DNA from: Bacillus cereus ATCC 14579
Lineage (GTDB): Bacteria > Bacillota > Bacilli > Bacillales > Bacillaceae_G
Direction: 5' to 3'
Assembly: GCF_000007825.1 (NCBI RefSeq)
Contig: NC_004722.1
Location: 636,501-700,500 of the forward strand
DNA: 64,000 nt
In this document: one piece after another, positions 25,705 through 34,121 of the stretch
How positions within the stretch are numbered: the stretch's first letter is position 1
How the letters are laid out: each line of letters starts with the position of its first letter
Notes under the pieces: model-generated
The model's input: the letters and a program-made list of their open reading frames with translations, nothing else
Database searches by the model: none
What the model was told of the DNA's origin: nothing
Program-made: the position numbers and the translations under genes

Positions 25705-25876
25705 GAGATAAAAAGATAGAGGGTCTGACCAGAAAACTGGAGGGCATGATTCTATAACAAAAAGCTTAATGTTTATAGAATTATGTCTTTTTATATAGGG
25801 AGGGTAGTAAACAGAGATTTGGACAAAAATGCACCGATTTATCTGAATTTTAAGTTTTATAAAGGGGAGAAATGGA
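25705..25876 (+). other. Remainder of the inhA2 5' region
   Basis: This non-coding stretch contains a second inverted repeat, ATTCTATAA (25749) with TTATAGAAT (25773), 15-nt loop, and ends in the inhA2 ribosome site AAAGGGGAG. The distance from the PlcR box implies a long untranslated leader holding two hairpins. I see no recognisable riboswitch. Confidence 0.5.
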
Positions 25877-28276
25877 ATGAGAAGAAAAGCACCATTTAAA
25901 GTGTTGTCATCATTAGCAATTGCGGCAATTATCGGATGTACATCTGTAATGAGTGCTCCGTTAGCATATGCAGAAACGGTAGCAAAAGAGAAAGATAGTG
26001 TATCTACAACACCAATTGATTACAATTTAATTCAAGAAGATCGTTTAGCGGAAGCTCTGAAAGAAAGAGGAACAATTAATCCAGCATCTTCTAAAGAAGA
26101 GACGAAAAAAGCTGTTGAGCAATATATTGAAAAGAAACAAGGAGATCAGGCGAATAAAGAAATTCTTCCAGATGCTCACTCACAAGAAACATCTGATTTC
26201 ACAAAAAAAGTAAAAGAGAAAAAGATGGAAGAAAAGGAAAATGTAAAAAAGGCTGAAAAAAATGTTAGCCTTGAGCAAAAGCCAGAACCAAATAAAAAGC
26301 AATTGAATGGGCAAGTTCCAACTTCAAAAGCAAAGCAAGCTCCATATAAGGGATCTGTTCGATCGGATAAAGTATTAGTGTTACTCGTTGAATTTAGTGA
26401 TTATAAACATAATAATATTGATCAAACACCAGGTTATATGTATTCGAAAGACTTTAGTAGAGAACATTATCAAAAGATGTTGTTCGGTAATGAGCCGTAT
26501 ACTTTATTTGATGGTTCAAAAGTAAAAACGTTTAAACAATACTATGAAGAGCAGTCTGGTGGTAGTTATACGACAGATGGATATGTAACGGAGTGGCTAA
26601 CTGTTCCAGGAAAAGCATCTGATTATGGAGCTGATGGTAGCAGTGGTCACGATAATAAAGGTCCAAAGGGTGCACGTGATTTAGTGAAAGAAGCTTTGTA
26701 TGCAGCTGCTGAGAAAGGACTAGATTTATCTCAGTTTGATCAATTTGATAGATATGATACAAACGGGGACGGGAATCAAAATGAACCTGACGGTGTAATT
26801 GATCATTTAATGGTAATCCATGCTGGTGTTGGTCAAGAAGCTGGTGGCGGTAAATTAGGTGATGATGCGATCTGGTCACATCGTTCAAAATTAGCAGTAG
26901 ATCCAGTAGCGATTGAAGGTACGAAATCAAAGGTAGATTACTTTGGTGGTAAAGTAGCAGCACATGATTACACAATTGAACCAGAAGATGGAGCTGTAGG
27001 TGTGTTTGCACATGAATTTGGACATGATCTTGGATTACCAGATGAATATGACACGAAATATACTGGAAATGGTTCACCAGTCGAAGCTTGGTCATTAATG
27101 AGTGGAGGTAGTTGGACAGGGAAAATCGCAGGAACAGAGCCGACTAGTTTTTCACCACAAAATAAAGACTTCTTACAAAAGAATATGGGTGGCAACTGGG
27201 CAAAAATATTAGAAGTAGATTACGATAAAATTAAGAGTGGTGTGGGAGTTCCTACCTATATTGATCAAAGTGTTACGAAATCAAATCGTCCAGGCGTTGT
27301 ACGTGTTAACTTACCAGGTAAAAGTGTTGAAACGATTAAACCGGAGTTTGGAAAGCATGCATATTATAGTACAAGAGGCGATGATATGCATACAACGTTA
27401 GAGACACCATTCTTTGATTTAACAAAGGGAACAAATGCAAAATTCGATTATAAAGCAAATTATGAGTTAGAAGCAGAGTGCGATTTCGTCGAAGTACATG
27501 CAGTAACAGAAGATGGAACGAAAACATTAATTGATAGACTTGGGGAAAAAGTAGTCCAAGGAGATAAAGATACAACAGATGGGAAATGGATTGATAAATC
27601 ATATGATTTAAGTCAATTTAAAGGCAAAAAAGTGAAACTACAATTCGACTATATTACAGATCCGGCTGTAACATATAAAGGTTTTGCGATGGACAATGTA
27701 AATGTAACTGTTGATGGACAAGTTGTATTTTCTGATGATGCAGAAGGACAGTCTAAAATGAATTTAAATGGTTTTGTTGTTTCTGATGGGACAGAGAAGA
27801 AAGCTCATTATTACTACTTAGAGTGGAGAAATTATGCGGGATCAGATAATGGTTTAAAAGCAGGAAAAGGTCCAGTGTATAATACAGGTCTTGTCGTTTG
27901 GTATGCAGATGATAGTTTCAAAGATAACTGGGTTGGGGTGCATCCAGGTGAAGGATTCCTTGGTGTTGTAGATTCTCATCCAGAAGCGCTAGTTGGTAAT
28001 TTAAACGGAAAACCAGCATACGGTAATACAGGCATGCAAATTGCAGATGCAGCATTTTCATTTGATAAAACACCAGCATGGAGTGTAAATTCATTAACAC
28101 GTGGTCAGTTTAACTATTCTGGATTACAAGGTGTTACAACTTTTGATGATTCAAAAGTATATAGTAACAAGCAAATTGCAGACGCAGGAAGAAAAGTTCC
28201 AAACCTTGGACTTAAATTCCAAGTTGTTGGACAGGCAGAAGATAAATCGGCAGGCGCTGTTTGGATTAAACGTTAA
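25877..28276 (+). CDS. inhA2: Immune inhibitor A metalloprotease (InhA2)
   Basis: Secreted zinc metalloprotease of peptidase family M6, 799 aa, that degrades host antimicrobial and matrix proteins. A signal peptide of about 31 residues ends near AYAETVA, followed by a Lys/Glu-rich propeptide. The catalytic HEFGHDLGLPDEYD lies at about residues 379-392, with HExxH zinc ligands His379 and His383 and catalytic Glu380. The C-terminal half carries beta-rich domains. Length is typical for InhA proteins. I call it InhA2 rather than InhA1 because it sits near plcB behind a PlcR-type box. Confidence 0.93.
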   Translation: MRRKAPFKVLSSLAIAAIIGCTSVMSAPLAYAETVAKEKDSVSTTPIDYNLIQEDRLAEALKERGTINPASSKEETKKAVEQYIEKKQGDQANKEILPDAHSQETSDFTKKVKEKKMEEKENVKKAEKNVSLEQKPEPNKKQLNGQVPTSKAKQAPYKGSVRSDKVLVLLVEFSDYKHNNIDQTPGYMYSKDFSREHYQKMLFGNEPYTLFDGSKVKTFKQYYEEQSGGSYTTDGYVTEWLTVPGKASDYGADGSSGHDNKGPKGARDLVKEALYAAAEKGLDLSQFDQFDRYDTNGDGNQNEPDGVIDHLMVIHAGVGQEAGGGKLGDDAIWSHRSKLAVDPVAIEGTKSKVDYFGGKVAAHDYTIEPEDGAVGVFAHEFGHDLGLPDEYDTKYTGNGSPVEAWSLMSGGSWTGKIAGTEPTSFSPQNKDFLQKNMGGNWAKILEVDYDKIKSGVGVPTYIDQSVTKSNRPGVVRVNLPGKSVETIKPEFGKHAYYSTRGDDMHTTLETPFFDLTKGTNAKFDYKANYELEAECDFVEVHAVTEDGTKTLIDRLGEKVVQGDKDTTDGKWIDKSYDLSQFKGKKVKLQFDYITDPAVTYKGFAMDNVNVTVDGQVVFSDDAEGQSKMNLNGFVVSDGTEKKAHYYYLEWRNYAGSDNGLKAGKGPVYNTGLVVWYADDSFKDNWVGVHPGEGFLGVVDSHPEALVGNLNGKPAYGNTGMQIADAAFSFDKTPAWSVNSLTRGQFNYSGLQGVTTFDDSKVYSNKQIADAGRKVPNLGLKFQVVGQAEDKSAGAVWIKR

Positions 28277-28282
28277 TAACAT

Positions 28283-28318
28283 AAAAGCACATTCTTCATA
28301 TGAAGAGTGTGCTTTTTA
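28283..28318 (+). terminator. Terminator of inhA2
   Basis: A 16-bp stem AAAAGCACATTCTTCA with its near-perfect complement (one G-T pair), only 2 nt between the arms, then T-rich. Confidence 0.82.
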
Positions 28319-28344
28319 ATTTGTACAGTAAGTTATTATTTTAG

Positions 28345-28500
28345 TTTATCCCGCATTAACGGTCAGTAAGATCCCCACCTCAAAATTCAGTGGAAATAAA
28401 GAAGTTAGTTGGGAGATCAACTACCCGTAAAAGCCCGATTGGTTCAACTAATAATCAGTGGGGAGGAACAAAACCCCCATTGATTAAAGTTTCACTTTAT
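28345..28500 (+). repeat. Full-length bcr1-like interspersed element
   Basis: An element of about 156 nt starting TTTATCCCGC and ending AAGTTTCACTTTAT, so TTTAT flanks both ends as a direct repeat. Internal hairpins are TAGTTG/CAACTA (28406-28423) and AATCAGTGGGG with CCCCCATTGATT near the right end. Length, TTTAT flanks and structure fit the bcr1 family described from the B. cereus group. Fragments of the same sequence recur elsewhere in this window. Confidence 0.8.
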
Positions 28501-28519
28501 GTAATACAAGTGTTTATTC

Positions 28520-28934
28520 ATGTGTACTGTATCAAATTATGTGGGGAAAGGAAATATTTCCGAGGAAATTGTCGAAGTATCGTCAGTATTTATAAACTTT
28601 CTGTTTAAAAGAAGAGATGTATTATTGCCTTTACGGCTCAATTTATTTACATTGTTATTTGGTTATACACAAAAGTAATATATTGGGCAAAAAGAGTTCT
28701 ATTCGATAGGGCTCTTTGGTTTTGTATTTGATATACAAATATTAACCTCGATTGTTTGGAAATGTATCTTCTTGTTTAGCCTCAGTTGGACTTTAACTGC
28801 AGTTTTTGTTTTTCGTTTATATGAAGAAGGAGATGAGCGGTTACCTTTTATATTTAAATTAATTGGCATTATTCCAACGCTTCCATTATATTACGAGTTA
28901 TATCAATATGCATTAAAAAAAAGACAACGATGGA
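28520..28934 (+). pseudogene. Remnant of a small membrane protein gene
   Basis: One continuous frame from ATG 28520 reads MCTVSNYVGKGNISEEIVEV and on to GYTQK, meets a TAA at 28676-28678, then continues in the same frame for over 80 codons with hydrophobic, protein-like sequence (FSLSWTLTAVFVFRLYEEGDERLPF). The tail runs into the convergent MFS gene. It looks like a membrane protein gene broken by one in-frame stop and possibly truncated at its 3' end. I do not recognise a family and the boundaries are uncertain. Confidence 0.35.
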
Positions 28935-28956
28935 TTATCCCATCATTGTCTTTTTT
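28917..28956. terminator. Terminator of the MFS gene (bidirectional)
   Basis: A 17-bp stem AAAAAAGACAACGATGG with its complement (one mismatch), 6-nt loop, T/A runs on both sides. The MFS stop codon lies in the loop. Confidence 0.8.
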
Positions 28957-30089
28957 ACTTTGCTTCTTACATAAATCATCCCAGCAAATGTTAATAAAAA
29001 TGCTGTCCCGATAATGAAGCTGACGCTAGGTGATGCTCCGATTGCGCCGACTGTAAAGGAGCCAGCAACAACTCCTAATGAGAAGAAGGCATAAAATAAT
29101 CCGAATGCCTTTCCGCGATTATCGTCTGTAGTATTTTCAACAAGTAAAGCGTTAATAGACGGAAAGAGGATTGCGAATCCAATTCCATAAATCATCATTA
29201 CGATAAAGAGCATACCTTTTGTAGCAAATAATCCGAGTAAAGATAATGCGAATGCCATAACTGCAATTCCGATTAGCATTAGTTTCGAACGATTAAATCG
29301 ATCATAAATACGATTTGTTGGAAGCAAGAAGAAGAGGATAGCAGTTATACCAAATACACTTAACATCATGCCTGTTGTAGATGCTTTAAGCGCTAATGCC
29401 TCAACTTTTACTGGTAACATATAAGTGACAATTCCTTGTGAAAACATTAATGTGAAAGCACCAATATATGCTTGTAATAACGGTTCTGATTTTAAAAGTT
29501 CAACCATATCTTCTTTGTTCATCATTTGCGTTCTTGATGTATCTTTTCTTGATACGTTATTTGGTAAGAAGAATAGAGATACGATCGTACCAAGAGCCAT
29601 TAAAATAGAAATAGTAATGAAGACCCACTCTACGCCAGCTGTTGCTTTCATAATACCGCTGAAAGCAGGTCCTACGATTGCGGCTGTTCCAACAGCAGCA
29701 CCAGATAGAGCCATTGCTTTTCCTTGTCTTTTTGCATTTGTTTGTTTTGATAAAAATGTAAAGGCAGCAGGAATTAAAAAGCCATCACTAAATCCATGCA
29801 TAAAGCGCACAACTAATAGTTGTTCACCACTTTGAACAACGGTGTATAACAAGACTATGAAACTCGTAATTCCCATGCTTATATAAAGGATTTTTTTTGC
29901 ACCAAATTTATCGACAGCGGCTCCAGCAATAATATTACCGATCATATTAGCGAATGAGTACATACCGACAACTAGCCCGATAATAAGAGGAGTTCCTCCA
30001 AGGCTTTGAGCGAAAGTACTCATAATAGGTAATTGTGAAAATGTATCTAAAAATGCCACGATAACGATAAAGTAAATAAAATATTTCAA
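28935..30089 (-). CDS. Major facilitator superfamily transporter
   Basis: A 384-aa transporter with 12 predicted membrane segments and motif A in the first cytoplasmic loop (GAAVDKFGAKKIL, near residue 58). The second segment carries GLVVGMYSFANMIGN. It resembles DHA1-type exporters of about 380-400 residues. It stands alone, convergent with the remnant gene and divergent from bdhA. Substrate unknown. Confidence 0.85.
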   Translation of the reverse strand: MKYFIYFIVIVAFLDTFSQLPIMSTFAQSLGGTPLIIGLVVGMYSFANMIGNIIAGAAVDKFGAKKILYISMGITSFIVLLYTVVQSGEQLLVVRFMHGFSDGFLIPAAFTFLSKQTNAKRQGKAMALSGAAVGTAAIVGPAFSGIMKATAGVEWVFITISILMALGTIVSLFFLPNNVSRKDTSRTQMMNKEDMVELLKSEPLLQAYIGAFTLMFSQGIVTYMLPVKVEALALKASTTGMMLSVFGITAILFFLLPTNRIYDRFNRSKLMLIGIAVMAFALSLLGLFATKGMLFIVMMIYGIGFAILFPSINALLVENTTDDNRGKAFGLFYAFFSLGVVAGSFTVGAIGASPSVSFIIGTAFLLTFAGMIYVRSKVKKTMMG

Positions 30090-30233
30090 GCGATATTCAC
30101 CTCTCCTATGCTATTATGGCACAATGCTAATTTCACCTGCAATGAAATTGAATTAACAGATGTGGAAAAAAGTACAAAGTGACAAAATATTGAACGTTAT
30201 TTGTAAAAAATTAGTGGGGATGTGATTGTTTTT

Positions 30234-30262
30234 TTGAAATATATGGATAGAAGTATTATAAT
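30234..30262 (+). promoter_or_regulatory. Sigma-A promoter of bdhA
   Basis: TTGAAA at 30234-30239, a 17-nt spacer and the consensus -10 TATAAT at 30257-30262, about 50 nt before the start codon. Confidence 0.78.
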
Positions 30263-30314
30263 AGAATTGTAAACTTCACCAGGTTAAGTATATACATAGA
30301 GAGGGATGTATAAA

Positions 30315-31367
30315 ATGAAAGCACTACTTTGGCATAATCAACGTGATGTACGAGTAGAAGAAGTACCAGAACCAACAGTAAAACCAGGAACAGTGAAAAT
30401 CAAAGTTAAATGGTGTGGTATTTGTGGGACAGACTTGCATGAATATTTAGCAGGGCCTATTTTTATTCCAACAGAAGAACATCCATTAACACATGTGAAA
30501 GCACCTGTTATTTTAGGTCATGAGTTTAGTGGTGAGGTAATAGAGATTGGTGAAGGAGTTACATCTCATAAAGTGGGAGACCGCGTTGTTGTAGAGCCAA
30601 TTTATTCTTGTGGTAAATGTGAAGCTTGTAAACATGGACATTACAATGTTTGTGAACAACTTGTTTTCCACGGTCTTGGCGGAGAAGGCGGCGGTTTCTC
30701 TGAATATACAGTAGTACCAGAAGATATGGTTCATCACATTCCAGATGAAATGACGTATGAACAAGGTGCGCTTGTAGAACCAGCAGCAGTAGCAGTTCAT
30801 GCAGTACGTCAAAGTAAATTAAAAGAAGGGGAAGCTGTAGCGGTATTTGGTTGCGGTCCAATTGGACTTCTTGTTATCCAAGCAGCTAAAGCAGCAGGAG
30901 CAACTCCTGTTATTGCAGTTGAACTTTCTAAAGAACGTCAAGAGTTAGCGAAATTAGCAGGTGCGGATTATGTATTAAATCCAGCAACTCAAGATGTGTT
31001 AGCTGAAATTCGTAACTTAACAAATGGTTTAGGTGTAAATGTTAGCTTTGAAGTAACAGGTGTTGAAGTTGTACTACGCCAAGCGATTGAAAGTACAAGC
31101 TTCGAAGGACAAACTGTAATTGTTAGTGTATGGGAAAAAGACGCAACAATTACTCCAAATAACTTAGTATTAAAAGAAAAAGAAGTTATTGGTATTTTAG
31201 GATACCGTCACATCTTCCCAGCTGTTATTAAATTGATTAGCTCCGGTCAAATTCAAGCAGAGAAATTAATTACGAAAAAAATTACAGTGGATCAAGTTGT
31301 TGAAGAAGGATTTGAAGCACTTGTAAAAGATAAAACACAAGTGAAAATTCTTGTTTCACCTAAATAA
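30315..31367 (+). CDS. bdhA: 2,3-butanediol dehydrogenase (zinc-dependent MDR family)
   Basis: A 350-aa medium-chain zinc alcohol dehydrogenase, close in length to B. subtilis BdhA, that interconverts acetoin and 2,3-butanediol with NAD(H). The catalytic zinc cysteine is in KWCGICGTDLHEY (about residue 37) and the histidine in GHEFSGEV. The four structural-zinc cysteines are in CGKCEACKHGHYNVC (about 98-112), and the dinucleotide loop is GCGPIG. ATG 30315 lies 9 nt after GAGGG. It is monocistronic behind a consensus promoter. Other polyol dehydrogenases are a possible alternative. Confidence 0.88.
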   Translation: MKALLWHNQRDVRVEEVPEPTVKPGTVKIKVKWCGICGTDLHEYLAGPIFIPTEEHPLTHVKAPVILGHEFSGEVIEIGEGVTSHKVGDRVVVEPIYSCGKCEACKHGHYNVCEQLVFHGLGGEGGGFSEYTVVPEDMVHHIPDEMTYEQGALVEPAAVAVHAVRQSKLKEGEAVAVFGCGPIGLLVIQAAKAAGATPVIAVELSKERQELAKLAGADYVLNPATQDVLAEIRNLTNGLGVNVSFEVTGVEVVLRQAIESTSFEGQTVIVSVWEKDATITPNNLVLKEKEVIGILGYRHIFPAVIKLISSGQIQAEKLITKKITVDQVVEEGFEALVKDKTQVKILVSPK

Positions 31368-31382
31368 GATAGAATCGAATAG

Positions 31383-31421
31383 AGTAGCCCTTTTCTAGAA
31401 ATAGAAGAGGGCTACTTTTTT
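31383..31421 (+). terminator. Terminator of bdhA
   Basis: A 14-bp stem AGTAGCCCTTTTCT with its complement (one G-T pair), 6-nt loop, followed by T7. Confidence 0.86.
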
Positions 31422-31486
31422 TCTATACTGAAAGGTGATAGACTTTCCTTTGACTCAATGTATTTTTGTTTGGAAGGGAGAATCTA

Positions 31487-31831
31487 ATGCTTTCATTTTT
31501 GTTAACTTTAAAGCGAATGTTAAGAGCCTGTTTACGAGCGTGGAAAGATAAAGAATTTCAAGTATTATTTGTATTAACAATTTTGACTTTAATATCGGGT
31601 ACGATTTTTTATAGTACAGTTGAAGGATTACGTCCTATTGACGCTTTATATTTTAGTGTGGTCACGTTGACGACTGTCGGTGATGGGAATTTTAGTCCGC
31701 AAACTGATTTCGGAAAGATATTTACAATTTTATACATATTTATTGGGATTGGACTAGTGTTTGGATTTATTCATAAGTTAGCAGTTAATGTACAATTGCC
31801 AAGTATATTATCGAATAGAAAAAAAGAGTAA
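31487..31831 (+). CDS. nak: NaK non-selective cation channel
   Basis: A 114-aa two-membrane-segment channel, the protein crystallised as NaK from B. cereus. An N-terminal amphipathic M0 helix, the outer helix M1 (about 22-42), the pore helix with filter TTVGDGNF (about 62-69) and the inner helix M2 (about 78-100) are all visible. The filter has Asp where potassium channels have Tyr (TVGYG), which makes it conduct both sodium and potassium. ATG 31487 follows GGAAGGGAG; a longer frame from 31466 lacks a ribosome site. It lies alone between bdhA and plcB. Confidence 0.93.
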   Translation: MLSFLLTLKRMLRACLRAWKDKEFQVLFVLTILTLISGTIFYSTVEGLRPIDALYFSVVTLTTVGDGNFSPQTDFGKIFTILYIFIGIGLVFGFIHKLAVNVQLPSILSNRKKE

Positions 31832-31858
31832 AGCATTCAGATGCTTTACTTTTTTTTT
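31827..31858 (+). terminator. Terminator of nak
   Basis: A perfect 10-bp stem AGTAAAGCAT with its complement around a TCAG loop, then T8; the stop codon is within the 5' arm. Confidence 0.86.
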
Positions 31859-31945
31859 ACATTAGTTTAGACAAGCCTTAATAATAGTTTATTAAAATGA
31901 AAGTGTATTCATTCATTATATTCACTGTGTATAAAGTTATAATGA

Positions 31946-31961
31946 TATGAACATTTGCATA
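31946..31961 (+). promoter_or_regulatory. PlcR box upstream of plcB (perfect match)
   Basis: TATGAACATTTGCATA matches all fixed positions of the PlcR consensus TATGNAN4TNCATA. It lies 123 nt upstream of the plcB start codon, the expected place for quorum-sensing activation by PlcR-PapR. Confidence 0.9.
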
Positions 31962-32084
31962 TTTTAATTTATTGATAGAAATTTCATGAAAGGTGGGATA
32001 TTCTAGTCATAGGTTAACCGGACGACATCATAGGATCCTAACAAAATGTTTACAATAATTCAATTATAAAATGGAGGATTTTAT

Positions 32085-32936
32085 ATGAAAAAAAAAGTAC
32101 TTGCTTTAGCGGCAGCTATTACATTAGTTGCTCCATTACAAAGTGTTGCATTTGCTCATGAAAATGATGGGGGACAGAGATTTGGAGTTATTCCGCGCTG
32201 GTCTGCTGAAGATAAACATAAAGAAGGCGTGAATTCTCATTTATGGATTGTAAACCGTGCAATTGATATTATGTCTCGTAATACAACACTTGTAAAACAA
32301 GATCGAGTTGCACTATTAAATGAATGGCGTACTGAGTTAGAGAACGGTATTTATGCTGCTGACTATGAAAATCCTTATTATGATAATAGCACATTTGCTT
32401 CACATTTCTATGACCCTGACAATGGGAAAACTTATATTCCGTATGCAAAGCAAGCAAAGGAAACAGGAGCTAAATATTTTAAATTAGCTGGTGAGTCTTA
32501 TAAAAATAAAGATATGAAACAAGCGTTCTTCTATTTAGGATTATCTCTTCATTATTTAGGGGATGTAAACCAACCGATGCATGCGGCAAACTTTACGAAT
32601 CTATCGTATCCACAAGGATTCCATTCTAAATATGAAAACTTTGTAGATACGATAAAAGATAATTATAAAGTAACGGATGGAAATGGATATTGGAACTGGA
32701 AAGGTACGAATCCAGAAGATTGGATTCATGGAGCGGCAGTAGTTGCGAAACAAGATTACGCTGGCATTGTAAATGATAATACGAAAGATTGGTTCGTGAG
32801 AGCTGCTGTATCACAAGAATATGCAGATAAATGGCGCGCTGAAGTTACACCAATGACAGGTAAGCGTTTAATGGATGCACAACGTGTTACTGCTGGATAT
32901 ATTCAGCTTTGGTTTGATACGTACGGAAATCGTTAA
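32085..32936 (+). CDS. plcB: Phosphatidylcholine-preferring phospholipase C
   Basis: Secreted zinc-dependent phospholipase C, 283 aa, that hydrolyses phosphatidylcholine to diacylglycerol and phosphocholine. The signal peptide is about 24 residues (ending SVAFA), a 14-residue propeptide follows, and the mature 245-aa enzyme begins WSAEDKHKEG, whose Trp1 itself binds zinc. Ligands such as His14 (NSHLW), His69 (ASHFYD) and the LHYLGDVNQPMHAANF segment (mature His118, Asp122, His128) are intact. A perfect PlcR box lies upstream. sph follows 76 nt downstream as in the cereolysin AB locus. Confidence 0.96.
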   Translation: MKKKVLALAAAITLVAPLQSVAFAHENDGGQRFGVIPRWSAEDKHKEGVNSHLWIVNRAIDIMSRNTTLVKQDRVALLNEWRTELENGIYAADYENPYYDNSTFASHFYDPDNGKTYIPYAKQAKETGAKYFKLAGESYKNKDMKQAFFYLGLSLHYLGDVNQPMHAANFTNLSYPQGFHSKYENFVDTIKDNYKVTDGNGYWNWKGTNPEDWIHGAAVVAKQDYAGIVNDNTKDWFVRAAVSQEYADKWRAEVTPMTGKRLMDAQRVTAGYIQLWFDTYGNR

Positions 32937-32942
32937 GTATTT

Positions 32943-32982
32943 AAAAAAGGTCAAATCTCAGAATAGAGTATTTGGCCTTTTT
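32943..32982 (+). terminator. Terminator-like hairpin between plcB and sph
   Basis: AAAAAGGTCAAAT pairs with ATTTGGCCTTTTT (one G-T pair) and an inner CTC/GAG extends the stem past one bulge. The run of T suggests partial termination that would lower sph relative to plcB. Confidence 0.65.
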
Positions 32983-33012
32983 ATCACTATACAATACATG
33001 GAGGTATGAAAC

Positions 33013-34014
33013 GTGAAAGGTAAATTGCTAAAAGGTGTACTTAGCTTAGGTGTTGGTTTAGGAGCTTTATATAGCGGAACGTCAGCTCAAGCAGAAGTGT
33101 CTACAAATCAAAATGATACATTAAAAGTGATGACGCATAATGTATATATGCTATCAACAAACTTATATCCGAACTGGGGACAAACTGAGCGTGCTGATTT
33201 AATCGGGGCGGCAGATTATATAAAGAATCAAGATGTAGTTATATTAAATGAAGTGTTTGATAATAGCGCTTCAGATCGTTTATTAGGGAATTTGAAGAAA
33301 GAATATCCAAATCAAACAGCAGTATTAGGTCGTAGTAGTGGAAGTGAATGGGATAAAACGTTAGGAAACTATTCATCTTCAACTCCTGAAGATGGTGGCG
33401 TTGCGATTGTGAGCAAATGGCCAATCGCTGAAAAGATTCAATATGTATTTGCAAAAGGATGCGGGCCAGATAATTTATCGAATAAAGGATTTGTATACAC
33501 GAAAATTAAGAAAAATGATCGTTTCGTTCACGTGATTGGGACGCATTTGCAGGCTGAAGATAGTATGTGCGGAAAAACTTCACCAGCATCTGTACGTACG
33601 AACCAATTAAAAGAAATTCAAGATTTTATTAAAAATAAAAATATACCAAATAATGAGTATGTGTTAATTGGTGGTGATATGAACGTAAATAAGATAAATG
33701 CAGAGAACAATAATGATTCAGAGTATGCATCTATGTTTAAAACATTGAACGCTTCTGTACCATCTTATACTGGACATACAGCGACTTGGGATGCAACGAC
33801 AAACAGTATTGCAAAATATAATTTCCCTGATAGTCCTGCCGAATATTTAGATTATATTATTGCAAGCAAAGACCATGCGAACCCATCGTATATAGAGAAT
33901 AAGGTGTTACAGCCGAAATCTCCACAATGGACTGTTACATCATGGTTCCAAAAATATACGTATAATGATTACTCTGATCATTATCCAGTAGAGGCGACTA
34001 TTTCTATGAAGTAG
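33013..34014 (+). CDS. sph: Sphingomyelinase C
   Basis: Secreted magnesium-dependent sphingomyelinase, 333 aa, that cleaves sphingomyelin to ceramide and phosphocholine and acts with PlcB as cereolysin AB. The signal peptide of 27 residues ends SAQA. The mature protein has DNase-I-like catalytic motifs: HNVYML, the metal-binding Glu in LNEVFDN, GTHLQAED, GGDMNVN and the terminal DHYPVE with the catalytic His. The start is GTG at 33013 after GGAGGT. It has no visible promoter of its own and is probably read from the PlcR-controlled plcB promoter. Confidence 0.96.
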   Translation: MKGKLLKGVLSLGVGLGALYSGTSAQAEVSTNQNDTLKVMTHNVYMLSTNLYPNWGQTERADLIGAADYIKNQDVVILNEVFDNSASDRLLGNLKKEYPNQTAVLGRSSGSEWDKTLGNYSSSTPEDGGVAIVSKWPIAEKIQYVFAKGCGPDNLSNKGFVYTKIKKNDRFVHVIGTHLQAEDSMCGKTSPASVRTNQLKEIQDFIKNKNIPNNEYVLIGGDMNVNKINAENNNDSEYASMFKTLNASVPSYTGHTATWDATTNSIAKYNFPDSPAEYLDYIIASKDHANPSYIENKVLQPKSPQWTVTSWFQKYTYNDYSDHYPVEATISMK

Positions 34015-34018
34015 TTTC

Positions 34019-34051
34019 AAAAAGTTTCTTCGTAAAGAAGAAACTTTTTTT
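34019..34051 (+). terminator. Terminator of sph
   Basis: A perfect 13-bp stem AAAAAGTTTCTTC with its complement, 5-nt loop, then T-rich. Confidence 0.86.
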
Positions 34052-34121
34052 ATTTGCAAACAGGAAAATCATACTTTCTTTCCAATATGTATAAGACATA
34101 TTGAAAAGAGGAGAGAAAAAT

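Noticed and set aside
34085..34101. ATATGT-ATAAG-ACATAT as a third PlcR box
   Set aside because: The TATG and CATA arms are separated by seven instead of eight bases and the fixed T is missing. It also lies directly on the ribosome site of the PLP enzyme gene, unlike real PlcR boxes.
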